Below are positions 37,601-45,338 of a stretch of DNA of 64,000 bases, piece by piece (position 1 is the stretch's first letter; each line of letters starts with the position of its first letter). The DNA lies in NCBI GenBank assembly GCA_041395845.1, contig JAWKZS010000007.1, forward strand, positions 62,001-126,000, read 5' to 3'. Under the pieces are notes generated by a model. It made no database searches, had not been told where the DNA came from, and saw only the letters and a list, made by a program, of their open reading frames with translations. The DNA is from Ch67 sp041395845 (GTDB taxonomy: Bacteria; Pseudomonadota; Gammaproteobacteria; Pseudomonadales; Ketobacteraceae). The position numbers and the translations under genes are program-made.

Positions 37601-38508
37601 CTGTCGAGCAATTCTTCCGACGGTAACGCGGAATCCAGCTTGAACGCTTCCTTCACCTTGCGGATGCGGGGCGAATCGCCTTCGCAGCGGGCCACGTAGT
37701 ACAGCAGGTTTTTCAGCAGATCCATCGGTACCGCTTCGTTGCGGTCGGCCTGGGTGTCGATGCTGTTCTTCAGCTGACGGTCGAGATTGCCAAACAGCAT
37801 CTTGACCGAGGTACCCAGCTCGATGAAATTACGCGACACACCTTCCACCAGTGCCGCCGCAACCCACCACAGTTGCGCCATCGGCGTATTGGAATACAGC
37901 TGTTCGAGCTTGGTGAGAGATTTGGCCATGTAGCCCAGATTGGTGGGCATGTCCTGATTGCGGATCAGACCGACCAGGGCAAACTGGTACAGCTGGCGGA
38001 TTTTTTTCAGCAGTTCCGGCAGCTGGGCGATGGCTTCGGCGGAAATCTTTTCTTTCGGGGCAGCCTCACTGCCGCTTTCAAGATCCGGTTTGAACAGCGC
38101 GGTTTCCGACAGCAGACTTTCACCGCGGGCAGCACGCAGATCGTTGAGCAGTGGCAGCACCACCACCGGCATGTCACGCTTGCCGGACTTGACGCGATCC
38201 AGATAGGCCGGCAGTTGCAGGATCGCGCGCATCAGCACTTCCTGCGCATCTTCAACCCGGCTCACCTTGTTGTTCATCAGGGCCTGGGCCAGATTTTCCA
38301 TTTCTTCGGCCAGCAGCGCAGCACCGTAGAATTCCACCATCTGCAAGGTGCCGGACACCTGATGCAGGTGCGCCAGACAAAACCGCATGCGCGAGGAATC
38401 CTCGGGATTGTCCACAAAGGCTTCCAGCGATTGCTGGGCCTGTTTCAGGGTTTCTTCGATTTCACCCTTGACCCATTCCAGCGCCTGAAAATCGTGGTGC
38501 TCAGCCAT
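31690..38508 (-). CDS. chpA: Multi-Hpt hybrid histidine kinase ChpA of the Pil-Chp system
   Basis: 2272 aa, the largest gene here; P. aeruginosa ChpA is about 2470 aa. It is a CheA-type kinase with many phosphotransfer sites. Seen: an N-terminal Hpt-like fold (LAHLHQVSGTLQ); canonical Hpt motifs near residues 712 (HTLKGSGRMVG), 936 (HTLKGSAHMAG), 1360 (HTLKGGARMSD) and 1529 (HTLKGGARLAG), separated by long acidic Glu/Ala/Pro-rich linkers; dimerisation region VSADLMENLVNLAGETSI; HATPase with HMLRNAVDHGIE near 1850; a CheW-like domain near 2000-2130; and a C-terminal receiver (VVDDSVTVR, LLDIEMPRMDG with Asp near 2200, GKPY). It controls pilus extension and retraction and cAMP-type surface responses through PilG and PilH. 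Confidence 0.96.
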   Translation of the reverse strand: MAEHHDFQALEWVKGEIEETLKQAQQSLEAFVDNPEDSSRMRFCLAHLHQVSGTLQMVEFYGAALLAEEMENLAQALMNNKVSRVEDAQEVLMRAILQLPAYLDRVKSGKRDMPVVVLPLLNDLRAARGESLLSETALFKPDLESGSEAAPKEKISAEAIAQLPELLKKIRQLYQFALVGLIRNQDMPTNLGYMAKSLTKLEQLYSNTPMAQLWWVAAALVEGVSRNFIELGTSVKMLFGNLDRQLKNSIDTQADRNEAVPMDLLKNLLYYVARCEGDSPRIRKVKEAFKLDSALPSEELLDSERRRLTGPDRSAITSVVRALLDELTGVKDTLDLFMRGQSHSTAELKPVIPALKQVADTLAVLGIGNPRRVIVEQIDVIGRMIDVGQVPADTVLMDVAGALLYVEATLQGIAEDASRASAVSEGKSDGSDFVSPEHVSKARAAVIDESRSGLELAKDAISDYVSSGFAVAKIESVPDILHSVRGGLQMVPLMHPSALLTSCINYIREQLIDAQVKPTWKELDTLADAITSIEYYLERLGDRFPGDEDILAIAEEAVAALGYPAERVSSEDLAPTLSVAVATPASEPAPAEDDFSLAFADETESIDQLPTLQLEPEAAPQPEETDEEFLVFSEEELAEAEAEPVAGIAPAPVALQPEPLEEEDNDLIDEEVIEIFIEEAGEVLETINEYLPQWASDTENEDALKELRRAYHTLKGSGRMVGAKIVGELAWSIENMLNRVLDHTVPASPGVIRIVETVTGVVPSLVKSFETRTKHTINVDALAAVADALAKGQTPPPIPADLSLAAAAAPVVEAAEAEVAEEVMAPVAAAPAMKEPEAEPELEFLAEEVEPASAAEEMLEESVADTEEVEFVLEQADELPEAEALQTELAAGSVEIDPVLVDIFSQEASTHLQTIKDFLARAGEREPLSENLLRALHTLKGSAHMAGITPIAELASPTERFIKECHLQGVQADQQIKTLLDDVVRLVEQGLVDLKNHPSQPLHGAEHVLVCIDELRDSKLKHAREANVAALGKPDPQLVSLFLAEGMDLIVDAGDVLRHWEANPVPGEQLDKLRQELRILARSASAAQLNEVVALSMTLEELYNAASNGMITPNDAFFRTAHRAHEELVNMMDFIAAGQPLPSADGIVAELQSLMDQAPQVSEQLDQAQQQIEEAQIEEMQIEEVAEEEEAVSFDFGGEEDLAPEQAADTGFAFEATEEPETAEESVDFAFDAGVDETIETPVFEEPVLEEPAFSEAPAFTLEEPEAEQPAEFASEEFVLESAEDVDADLGEDYVEIDALEEEQAAPVAAEPERRSDFDPELVEIFLEEAADIMESTANQLQSWMENPDDLAVVAALQRDLHTLKGGARMSDMREIGDLSHQLEDLYEGLCQHRFVATPALFDLLNQCHDRLAVMLEKVQQGLNSAPANDLIGKIQDFMHGRLEAEAPAAQPEPVAEAPAPVQAPAPLLAANEDTSALQALADEGVDTEILEIFLEEAEELTEGIDNTIAAWLSERDNPAHLDEMKRLLHTLKGGARLAGLMHIGNLSHNFESFLIQAETDRLPQDDAYFARVQQEHDKLIAQMEHLRKHGGELIEAGEETAVAAEPLAPAAVEPVAAQPVPDNVVPIVAQPLPQEVDTPDLLPASAFHVDEPKRSSNESIKVSADLMENLVNLAGETSIIRGRIEQEMTDFTTVIGEVGQTIDRARELLRRLDMETEAQVLYRYQQAGEGSEYEDFDPLEMDRYSTLNQLSRSLNETISDMTDLRDSLVDRARDTETLLVQQARINTELQESLMRSRMVPFSRMVPRLRRIVRQVAQELGKKADLEIVGAEGEMDRTVLERMVPPLEHMLRNAVDHGIEMPEERAAKGKKEQGRITIHLAREGGEVVLRLTDDGKGIPLDKVRQRAVERGLMKADAPLSDKEVLQFIFKPGFSTAEKVTQISGRGVGMDVVHSEIKQLGGTVKLHSAPGAGSQFTVRLPFTVSVNRALMVRVNEDLYAIPLNNIEGIVRVSPYELEAYYQPDAPKFEYAGQSYNVRYLGRYVHNVPMPNLMGHTKPLPVLLVRGGEHAVALQVDSLVGSREIVVKSVGPQLAAVSGISGATILGDGSVVIILDLGAVIRAEQAQFSRQEAAVAAAAMQNLVPQAKINETPLVMVVDDSVTVRKVTSRLLERNGYDVITAKDGVDAITQLQECKPDVMLLDIEMPRMDGFEVATLVRHDERLKDTPIIMITSRTGEKHRDRAMSIGVNRYLGKPYQETVLLQNIEELIKQDR

Positions 38509-38529
38509 GTTCGCTCCTGGCTTTCATCA

Positions 38530-39393
38530 TTATGACGGCCGGCGTTTCTGGTAGGCCAGGGTGTCTTCGTACTGGAGTCGCTCCAGATCCGGGCGATGCC
38601 AGTCAATGACTTCACCCACGCCCAACACCATGATGCCCCCCGGCGCCAACCGGTCGGCCAATTTGGTTACGATGTCCCGCTTGCGCCAGCGCTGAAAATA
38701 AATCAGCACGTTCTGACAGAACACAACATCCACGTTCTGCATGGGTGCATCACCCAGACCCAGGATGTTGAGCTGCGCAAAGCAGACCCGATCTTTCAAT
38801 CGCGGCACCACCCGACAACGGCCGCGTTCTACCGGTTCAAAATAACGCTGGCGGAAGCGCTCTTCGATGCGCTCCAGCTTGCGCACGCTGTAAACACCTT
38901 CCCGCGCCTTGGACAGCGCCGGCAGGCTGATATCGGTAGCAGTGATTCCGTAGTAGCGCTTGCCTGGAAAATCCTTGATCAGATCATCCATGACCATGGC
39001 CAGAGAATAGGGCTCTTCGCCGGTGGCACAGCCAACGCTCCACAGTTCGATATGCTTGCGCCCTTCCTTTTCGTAGAGCTGGTGACAGAAATCCCGCACC
39101 AGTTCGTACGAATGTTCATGGCGGAAGAAACTGGTTTCCTGCACCGTGAGGCGGTCCACCAGGGTGGCCCACTCCACTTCGCCTGCCAGACCCGACATCA
39201 GCTTTTCATAGTAACTGTCGTAATCGGCACAACCAATTTCGCGCATGCGAATGGTGAGGCTGGTTTCCAGAAAAGACTTACGCTGGGGTGATATCTGCAT
39301 GCCGGTGCGGTTTTCGAGCAACGCCTGCCAGAGCAGGAATTGCTCGTTGTTCATTTCCACCGTGCTTTGATAACTCCAGCGTTCCGCAGGCAC
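38530..39393 (-). CDS. pilK: Chemoreceptor methyltransferase PilK (CheR-like)
   Basis: 287 aa. CheR fold: N-terminal helical domain (FLETSLTIRMREIG), then VQETSFFRHEHSYE with the conserved Arg, SAM-binding WSVGCATGEEPYSLAM, and the C-terminal PVDVVFC-type motif NVDVVFCQNVLIYF. It methylates PilJ using SAM. Located between pilJ and chpA as in Pseudomonas. A second in-frame ATG at 39354 (MNNEQFLLW) could be the true start. Confidence 0.93.
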   Translation of the reverse strand: MPAERWSYQSTVEMNNEQFLLWQALLENRTGMQISPQRKSFLETSLTIRMREIGCADYDSYYEKLMSGLAGEVEWATLVDRLTVQETSFFRHEHSYELVRDFCHQLYEKEGRKHIELWSVGCATGEEPYSLAMVMDDLIKDFPGKRYYGITATDISLPALSKAREGVYSVRKLERIEERFRQRYFEPVERGRCRVVPRLKDRVCFAQLNILGLGDAPMQNVDVVFCQNVLIYFQRWRKRDIVTKLADRLAPGGIMVLGVGEVIDWHRPDLERLQYEDTLAYQKRRPS

Positions 39394-39434
39394 TGCCTTT
39401 CACTCCTGGCGACGACACAAGGTGCCGCCGGCCA

Positions 39435-41501
39435 TTACATTCCGGTATCCGGCAGCTTGAAGCCCGCAACAGAGTTCCGCATCTGCACCGCCAGTTCTGC
39501 AAGGTTACCGATAGAGGTCGCCGTTGCAGTGGTACCGGCGGAGGTTTGCGAGGTGATTTCCTGGATAACGTTCATCGTGTTGGAAATGTGACCCGCAGAG
39601 GCCGCCTGCTGTCGTGCTGCGTTGGAAATGTTCTGGATCAGATCCGCCAGGTTGCTCGATACGTTCTCGATTTCTTCCAGTGCCACACCCGCATCCTGGG
39701 CCAGACGGGCACCCCGGACTACTTCAGACGTGGTCTGTTCCATCGAGATAACCGCTTCGTTGGTGTCGGTCTGGATCGTCTTGACCAGTGCTTCGATCTG
39801 CTTGGTTGCAGCGGCGGAGCGTTCCGCAAGACGCTGAACTTCGTCCGCTACCACCGCGAAGCCGCGGCCCGCTTCACCCGCCATGGACGCCTGAATCGCG
39901 GCGTTCAATGCAAGGATGTTGGTCTGGTCCGCGATGTCGTTGATCAACGATACGATGTCACCGATTTCCTGTGAGGATTCACCCAGACGCTTGATCCGTT
40001 TCGCTGTTTCCTGGATCTGTTCGCGGATGGTATCCATGCCGTGGATGGTGTTCTGTACCACTTCGGCACCCTTGTTCGCGATGGATACCGAGCGCTCCGC
40101 TACCGCGGCCGATTCGGCGGCGTTGGCAGATACCTGGTCGATGGACACCGCCATTTCGTTGATCGCCGCAGAGGCCCCGGCAATTTCCTGGGCCTGGTGT
40201 TCAGACGCTTCCGCCAGATGCATCGCAGTTGCCTGGGTTTCCTGGGCCGCTGCGGATACCTGTACCGCGGTTTCGTTGATGGTCGATACCAGAGAGCGCA
40301 GCTGGTCGATGGTGAAGTTGATAGAGTCCGCGATCGCACCGGTGAAGTCTTCGGTTACCGTGGTCTGGATGGTCAAGTCACCATCCGCCAGATCGCCCAG
40401 TTCGTCGAGGAGTCGCAGGATCGCTTCCTGGTTACGCTGGTTCTGTTTCTCTTCTTCTTCACGACGATAGGCTTCGTCGGCCAGTCGGCTGCGGGTTTGT
40501 CCGATGAACGAGAAGAAAACCAGCAACAGGAACAACAGCGCCAGTGCGGCAAACACGATACCGAACAGCGTCGACCAGATGCCCTGTACTGGCGTCTGTT
40601 CGAAAGATTTCACCAGCGCACCGGTTTCGGTCAGCAGGGTCTGGGAGTCGGTGAAGATGGAGTTCGCTGCCGCACGGACCTGGAACAGTTCCGGGGAGCT
40701 TTCGAGAATCTCGTCGACCGAGTCGTTGACTTCGGCAAACAGATCGGAAATCTGGTTCAGCGCGTCCACGGCTGCCTGCTCACGCACCCGGGTGATGCCC
40801 AGGGACTTGTCGCCTTCCAGCATGCCGGTCAGAACGCGGCCGAAGCGCTGGGTGTCCTGACCGAAGCTGTCCGCCGCCATCACCGCGTCTTCACCGCCTT
40901 CCAGTACCTTGTTGACCGAACGCACGATACGTTCTGCCAGCAGGGCCTGACGCTGGGCTACCGCCACCTGATCACCGGGCGCCTTGGAATCCACCAGGGT
41001 CTGTACCACCAAGTCGTATTCTTCCTGCAGTACCGGAATCGAGTTGTTCAGGCTCTTGGCCACGTCGTGCAGGTTGATCACCGTCTGGCGGCCTTCCAGA
41101 ATCACGTCGGAGCTTTGTGATACCTGTTTCCATACCCGTTCCACCGCGGCCATTTCATTGGGCGCTGCGGTCACGAAGATGGAATCCGGTGCCATGTCTT
41201 CCTCAGGGGAACCATTCTTGATGGAGTCCCACACCAGACCGTATTCCACCCGGGCCTGGTCGAGGAAAGCGAACGCGTCGGCGTTACCGGCGGCGGCTTC
41301 CAGGGCGTTTTTCGCAATCCGCTGGGACAGTACCCGCAGTTCGGTCGCTTTGGTTACGTACTTGGCAGACTGCTCACTGTGGTTCGCAACCTGGAAGAAG
41401 TTCCACAGCATCAGGCCGATCATCACAACCAGCAAAACGATGTAGACGGGTATCAAGTTAGTGGACTTGCTGGATTCCAGCTTTCCAGTGCTCGACGACA
41501 T
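39435..41501 (-). CDS. pilJ: Type IV pilus chemoreceptor PilJ
   Basis: 688 aa, near the 682 aa of P. aeruginosa PilJ. A first TM segment at about 19-38, a periplasmic region to about 300 with two PilJ-type four-helix repeats, a second TM (about 305-332), HAMP, and a cytoplasmic methyl-accepting domain with tip DQTNILALNAAIQASMAGEA and ADEVQRLAERS. The QAS variation in the tip is typical of PilJ proteins. It senses surface contact or pilin and signals to ChpA through PilI. Good AGGAG 8 nt upstream of ATG. It is separated from pilI by a 240-bp gap with hairpins, so it may have its own promoter. Confidence 0.95.
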   Translation of the reverse strand: MSSSTGKLESSKSTNLIPVYIVLLVVMIGLMLWNFFQVANHSEQSAKYVTKATELRVLSQRIAKNALEAAAGNADAFAFLDQARVEYGLVWDSIKNGSPEEDMAPDSIFVTAAPNEMAAVERVWKQVSQSSDVILEGRQTVINLHDVAKSLNNSIPVLQEEYDLVVQTLVDSKAPGDQVAVAQRQALLAERIVRSVNKVLEGGEDAVMAADSFGQDTQRFGRVLTGMLEGDKSLGITRVREQAAVDALNQISDLFAEVNDSVDEILESSPELFQVRAAANSIFTDSQTLLTETGALVKSFEQTPVQGIWSTLFGIVFAALALLFLLLVFFSFIGQTRSRLADEAYRREEEEKQNQRNQEAILRLLDELGDLADGDLTIQTTVTEDFTGAIADSINFTIDQLRSLVSTINETAVQVSAAAQETQATAMHLAEASEHQAQEIAGASAAINEMAVSIDQVSANAAESAAVAERSVSIANKGAEVVQNTIHGMDTIREQIQETAKRIKRLGESSQEIGDIVSLINDIADQTNILALNAAIQASMAGEAGRGFAVVADEVQRLAERSAAATKQIEALVKTIQTDTNEAVISMEQTTSEVVRGARLAQDAGVALEEIENVSSNLADLIQNISNAARQQAASAGHISNTMNVIQEITSQTSAGTTATATSIGNLAELAVQMRNSVAGFKLPDTGM

Positions 41502-41559
41502 AGGCGGACTCCTGGCCGTTTATTGCACAACTATTGTTATGGTTAAAGTGAAGCAAAGA

Positions 41560-41630
41560 CATCTCTAAAAAACCGGAATTCTTGTCGCGTCGGTGAGGAG
41601 TTGATGGGAAATGCCTGTTTTTTAGAGATG
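41560..41630. repeat. 14-bp inverted repeat upstream of pilJ
   Basis: CATCTCTAAAAAAC at 41560-41573 and its exact reverse complement at 41617-41630 flank a 43-bp segment. The AT-rich ends and short size resemble a tiny non-autonomous repeat or a transcriptional hairpin; no target-site duplication is evident. It lies about 60 bp upstream of the pilJ start. Confidence 0.6.
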
Positions 41631-41694
41631 CCTTCATTAAATGTAGGCACGAAAGGCCCGACCGGGTAGAAAAAATATCGCCTTTACCCGTATC

Positions 41695-41721
41695 TGCCGC
41701 TGCAGAGCATCCGCAGCGGCA
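41695..41721 (-). terminator. Strong hairpin downstream of pilI
   Basis: TGCCGCTGC and GCAGCGGCA form a perfect 9-bp stem with a 9-nt loop, 20 bp after the pilI stop. The T-rich stretch (TATTTTTTC) on the minus strand comes about 20 nt later rather than directly, so it may attenuate rather than fully stop transcription between pilI and pilJ. Confidence 0.5.
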
Positions 41722-41741
41722 AGATTCCTGCTGGGCTTCGG

Positions 41742-42281
41742 TCAGGAAGCCACGTTGAGAAAGCGCGGATCCCGCGCCAGCTCGTACAAACTGAATAACG
41801 CAAAAAAGCCCTTGTCGCTGGCAAAGCCACCCTTCAGATACGCGCGGGTCTCGGCATAATCCTCGGGTATTTCACTGGTAAAGGTATCCTGCGGAATATG
41901 CTGCATTCCCAGCACTTCATCCACCACCAGACCGCTGTACAGCTCGCCGCGTTCCAGCGCCAGTACCCGGCGTCGCTTTAACTGCAGGGCCGAGGGGCGA
42001 TTGAGAAAGCCAAGCAGGTCCATGACGGGCATCAGGCGGCCGCGTACGTTCGCAATGCCTTTCACCCAGCTTTTGACGCCGGGCACCTGGGTATAACGGG
42101 GAACGGACAGAATTTCAGACACTTCATCCATGGAAGCAACATAGCGACGGCCGTTCAGCGTGAAGCCGACACCGCTCCAGATGGCGCGGGCTTCCTGCTG
42201 TTCCGGCAGACCCTTGGCGTGCTGGTGACTGAGTTCGGCGATTTCCGCCAGTTTGATGAAGGCGCGGGAGACCTCGGACAT
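41742..42281 (-). CDS. pilI: CheW-like coupling protein PilI
   Basis: 179 aa with a CheW-like domain: VGFTLNGRRYVASMDEVSEIL, VPGVKSWVKGIANVRGRLMPVMDLLGFL and GLVVDEVLGMQHI. It couples PilJ to ChpA in the Pil-Chp array. The gene starts 8 bp after the pilH stop, in the pilG-pilH-pilI order of Pseudomonas. Confidence 0.93.
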   Translation of the reverse strand: MSEVSRAFIKLAEIAELSHQHAKGLPEQQEARAIWSGVGFTLNGRRYVASMDEVSEILSVPRYTQVPGVKSWVKGIANVRGRLMPVMDLLGFLNRPSALQLKRRRVLALERGELYSGLVVDEVLGMQHIPQDTFTSEIPEDYAETRAYLKGGFASDKGFFALFSLYELARDPRFLNVAS

Positions 42282-42289
42282 AGGGTGGA

Positions 42290-42658
42290 TCAGCTTCCGC
42301 TCATGACGCGTTTGATGGTATCGATCAGGACAGTTTCATCCACCGGCTTGGTGAGATAATCGCTGGCACCCTGGCGCCGGCCCCACACCTTGTCGGTTTC
42401 CTGATCCTTGGTAGTCACGATGATGACTGGAATATGCTGGGTATCCGGACCTTTGCTCAGCTGGCGTGTTGCCTGAAAACCGTTCAATCCGGGCATGACC
42501 ACGTCCATCAACACCACATCCGGCTTTTCCTGCCGCGCCACCGCTACGCCATCAGCACCATTATCTGCGGTGATGATTTCGAAGCCGTGCTTCTCAAGAA
42601 TTTCCTTGAACTTGTAGGTTTCAGTGGGTGAATCATCAACAATCAGGACGCGAGGCAT
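42290..42658 (-). CDS. pilH: Twitching motility response regulator PilH
   Basis: 122 aa single receiver: acidic pair and Asp in LIVDDSPTETYKF, phosphoacceptor in LMDVVMPGLNGFQ, Thr in VTTKDQ and Lys in TKPVDE. The WGRRQGASDYLTKP stretch is typical of PilH. It is thought to favour PilT-driven retraction or act as a phosphate sink for ChpA. Confidence 0.95.
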   Translation of the reverse strand: MPRVLIVDDSPTETYKFKEILEKHGFEIITADNGADGVAVARQEKPDVVLMDVVMPGLNGFQATRQLSKGPDTQHIPVIIVTTKDQETDKVWGRRQGASDYLTKPVDETVLIDTIKRVMSGS

Positions 42659-42728
42659 GGCTCCTCCGTAAATCAGTATATGTGGGAATATTCAGTGCAG
42701 ACCGCACACTCGAGCAGTGCATTCGGGC

Positions 42729-43121
42729 TTACGCCGCCGGTACATGCTCTCGAATGGCTCCCAGCAATTCTTCTTTGCTAAAAGGTTTGGTCAGGTATTG
42801 GTCGGAACCGACAATCCGGCCCTTGGCCTTGTCGAACAGGCCGTCCTTGGAGGACAGCATGATCACGGGCGTGGACTTGAAAGCACTGTTGTTCTTGATC
42901 AGGGCGCACGTTTGATAGCCATCGAGCCGCGGCATCATGATATCGACAAAAATGATGTTCGGTTGAGTGTCCGCAATCTTGGACAGCGCGTCGAATCCGT
43001 CGGTAGCGGTAATCACCACGCAACCAGCTTTCTTGAGCAGCGTTTCAGCCGTGCGACGAATAGTCTTGCTATCGTCGATCACCATCACTTTCAGGTTCTC
43101 GAAATTCTCTTCCATCGACAT
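42729..43121 (-). CDS. pilG: Twitching motility response regulator PilG
   Basis: 130 aa single receiver: VIDDSKTIRRTAE, phosphoacceptor in FVDIMMPRLDGYQ, SSKDG, and TKPFSKEEL. PilG promotes pilus extension and, in Pseudomonas, adenylate cyclase activation. It is the first gene of the Pil-Chp cluster and has a recognisable promoter upstream. Two ATG starts are possible (43121 or 43115); AAAGG is better spaced for the second. Confidence 0.95.
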   Translation of the reverse strand: MSMEENFENLKVMVIDDSKTIRRTAETLLKKAGCVVITATDGFDALSKIADTQPNIIFVDIMMPRLDGYQTCALIKNNSAFKSTPVIMLSSKDGLFDKAKGRIVGSDQYLTKPFSKEELLGAIREHVPAA

Positions 43122-43162
43122 TGCCTTTGAATCCGGAGCGATAAGTCTGCGATTGTATATTA

Positions 43163-43191
43163 GTTATAATACCGGTATGGGGAGTTCGCAA
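43163..43191 (-). promoter_or_regulatory. Sigma-70-like promoter of the pilGHI operon
   Basis: On the minus strand TTGCGA (43186-43191), a 17-bp spacer and TATAAC (43163-43168) lie about 40 bp upstream of the pilG start. The 283-bp divergent region with gshB is AT-rich; it also holds a GCGAT/ATCGC and a GCGCCA/TGGCGC small hairpin, and nothing else I can assign. Confidence 0.55.
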
Positions 43192-43404
43192 ACCGAAAGG
43201 GCGATAAAAATCGCGCTTGAGCCAAGCAGCATGATATTTATCACAGTTTTTCCGCCCAATCCATAACTCACTGTAGATCAAGCTTTTTTTGGGCTTCAAT
43301 AAAATGATAGCCGATATAACCGGAATCAGGTTTGTCGTGTAATTTATATGCAGATGCGCCATCATGGCGCCACTGCTCCACCGGCATCAGGATCGGAAAC
43401 TGCA

Positions 43405-44355
43405 ATGACGATCAAACTGGGGGTCGTGATGGACCCCATCGAATCCATCACCTACAAGAAAGACAGCACGCTGGCCATGCTGTGGGAAGCGGACGCGCGG
43501 GGCTGGGAAATCTATTACATGCTGCAGGGCGATCTGACCATCGACTGCGGCCGTGCCATGGCGCGCATGACCCGCCTGCACCCGCGCCACGACCCCAGTC
43601 ACTGGTACGATCTTGGTGAAGAGGCATATGCGCCACTGGCGAATCTCGATGTGATCCTGATGCGCAAGGATCCTCCGTTCGACATGCCCTTCATCTATAC
43701 CACCTATATTCTGGACAAAGCAGAGGCCGATGGCGTGCTGGTGGTGAACAGGCCCCAGAGCCTGCGGGACTGCAATGAAAAAGTCTTCGCCACCCACTTC
43801 CCGCAATGTTGCGCACCCACGCTGGTGAGCAGCCAGAAGCAACGGCTGCGGGCGTTTGCCGAAGAACACGGCGACGTGATCCTGAAACCGCTCGACGGCA
43901 TGGGCGGCGCCTCGATCTTCCGCACCGGTGCCACTGATGGCAATCTCAATGTCATCATCGAAACGCTGACCCAGCATGGCCGCCTGCCGGCGATGGCACA
44001 GAAATACATTCCCGAGATCAGCAAGGGCGACAAGCGTATTCTGGTGGTGAACGGCGAGCCGGTACCGTACTGCCTGGCGCGCATTCCCATGGCCGGCGAA
44101 GTGCGCGGCAATCTGGCCGCCGGCGGTTCCGGTGTGGTACAACCGCTCACCGAACGGGATCGCTGGATTGTCGACCAGGTACGGGACACGCTGCTGGCCA
44201 AGGGATTACTCTTCGTCGGCCTGGATGTGATCGGGGATTATCTGACCGAGGTGAATGTCACCAGCCCCACCTGCATCCGCGAGATCGATGCCGGCGCCGG
44301 CACCCGGATTGCCGCCCCGTTGATGGACGCCATTGAACAACGCCTGAACCGTTAA
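43405..44355 (+). CDS. gshB: Glutathione synthetase
   Basis: 316 aa from the ATG at 43405 (MTIKLGVVMDPIESITYKKD), matching E. coli GshB length; the frame is open to 43348 but those residues are not conserved. An ATP-grasp enzyme that joins glycine to gamma-glutamylcysteine. Seen: NRPQSLRDCNEK, VILKPLDGMGGASIF, the ATP-grasp Lys, RMPM-like ARIPMAGEVRGN and NVTSPTCIREID near the C-terminus. Divergent from pilG and 9 bp upstream of the tonB3-like gene, as in P. aeruginosa. Confidence 0.97.
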   Translation: MTIKLGVVMDPIESITYKKDSTLAMLWEADARGWEIYYMLQGDLTIDCGRAMARMTRLHPRHDPSHWYDLGEEAYAPLANLDVILMRKDPPFDMPFIYTTYILDKAEADGVLVVNRPQSLRDCNEKVFATHFPQCCAPTLVSSQKQRLRAFAEEHGDVILKPLDGMGGASIFRTGATDGNLNVIIETLTQHGRLPAMAQKYIPEISKGDKRILVVNGEPVPYCLARIPMAGEVRGNLAAGGSGVVQPLTERDRWIVDQVRDTLLAKGLLFVGLDVIGDYLTEVNVTSPTCIREIDAGAGTRIAAPLMDAIEQRLNR

Positions 44356-44364
44356 GAATTACCC

Positions 44365-45252
44365 ATGGCCGCAGTTGCTGAACGCCCTACCGTTACCGCC
44401 AATGATCGCATGCTGTTCACCCTGTTTCTGGCAGTGGTGTTGCACGCCCTGCTGATTCTGGGGGTCGGCTTTGAATTTCCGGACCCGCGTCCGGCGGCGG
44501 CAGCGCTGGAGATCGTGCTGGCCCAGAGCCGCAGCGACAAGGCGCCGGACAAGGCGGATTTTCTGGCCCAGGCCAACCAGGAAGGCAGCGGCGAACTGGA
44601 CAAGACCGCCCTGCCCAGCACCGATGAACTGGCCCAGTTCGAAGACGTGCAGATCCGCGAAATCCAGCCACTGCAGCAGACTGCCAGCCAGAAGCCGGTG
44701 CAGGAGCCGGTGAATCGCATCATCACCACCCGCAGCGACAGCCGCCAGCAGATCGCGCTGGACCAGCCCAGCCCGGACGATCGCAAGGTCGAGATGACCA
44801 AGGAAGAGCGCCTGGCGATGATCCAGCGCAGCCTGGAAATCGCCAGCCTCGAAGCCCAGCTGGAAGAACAGAAGCAGCTGCACGCCAAGCGCCCGCGCAA
44901 ACGCCAGCTGACTTCGGTGAGCACCCAGGAATCCCGCGATGCCTATTACCTGCATGGCTGGAGCAAGAAGATCGAAACCGTCGGCAACCTCAATTATCCC
45001 GCAGAGGCGCGTCGCAAAAAGATCTATGGCAACCTGCGTCTGATGGTGGCAGTGCGGGCCGACGGCTCCGTGCAGGAAGTGCGTGTTCTCAAATCGTCAG
45101 GCCAGCGCATACTGGATCAGGCCGCCATCGATATCGTGCGACTGGCCGCCCCGTTTGCGCCATTCCCGCCGGAAATCCGCCAGGATACCGACATTCTGGA
45201 GATCATCCGCACCTGGCAATTCGAGAAAGGTGATCGCCTGTCCAGTTTCTGA
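44365..45252 (+). CDS. tonB3: TonB-like energy transducer (TonB3-type)
   Basis: 295 aa. N-terminal cytoplasmic stub and a single TM (about 16-36), a periplasmic spacer rich in Gln, Glu and Asp with a predicted coiled coil (ERLAMIQRSLEIASLEAQLEEQ), and a C-terminal TonB domain (GNLNYPAEARRKKIYGNLRLMVAVRADGSVQEVRVLKSSG). The spacer lacks the long Pro-rich repeats of classical TonB. In P. aeruginosa the gene in this position, between gshB and yqgE, is tonB3, needed for twitching motility and pilus assembly; that role here is by synteny. Confidence 0.85.
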   Translation: MAAVAERPTVTANDRMLFTLFLAVVLHALLILGVGFEFPDPRPAAAALEIVLAQSRSDKAPDKADFLAQANQEGSGELDKTALPSTDELAQFEDVQIREIQPLQQTASQKPVQEPVNRIITTRSDSRQQIALDQPSPDDRKVEMTKEERLAMIQRSLEIASLEAQLEEQKQLHAKRPRKRQLTSVSTQESRDAYYLHGWSKKIETVGNLNYPAEARRKKIYGNLRLMVAVRADGSVQEVRVLKSSGQRILDQAAIDIVRLAAPFAPFPPEIRQDTDILEIIRTWQFEKGDRLSSF

Positions 45253-45303
45253 GGGACAACAGGCGCTTATCCCGCCCTGTCGGTGACCGGCGGGAAAATT
45301 CAC

Positions 45304-45332
45304 TTGAACGCCGCATTTATTGATCCAATACT
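45304..45332 (+). promoter_or_regulatory. Possible promoter of yqgE
   Basis: TTGAAC (45304-45309), 17-bp spacer, AATACT (45327-45332). The predicted start would fall at or next to the yqgE ATG (45339), and there is no ribosome site, so a leaderless transcript is possible. Readthrough from tonB3 is the alternative. Confidence 0.4.
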
Positions 45333-45338
45333 GTATCA

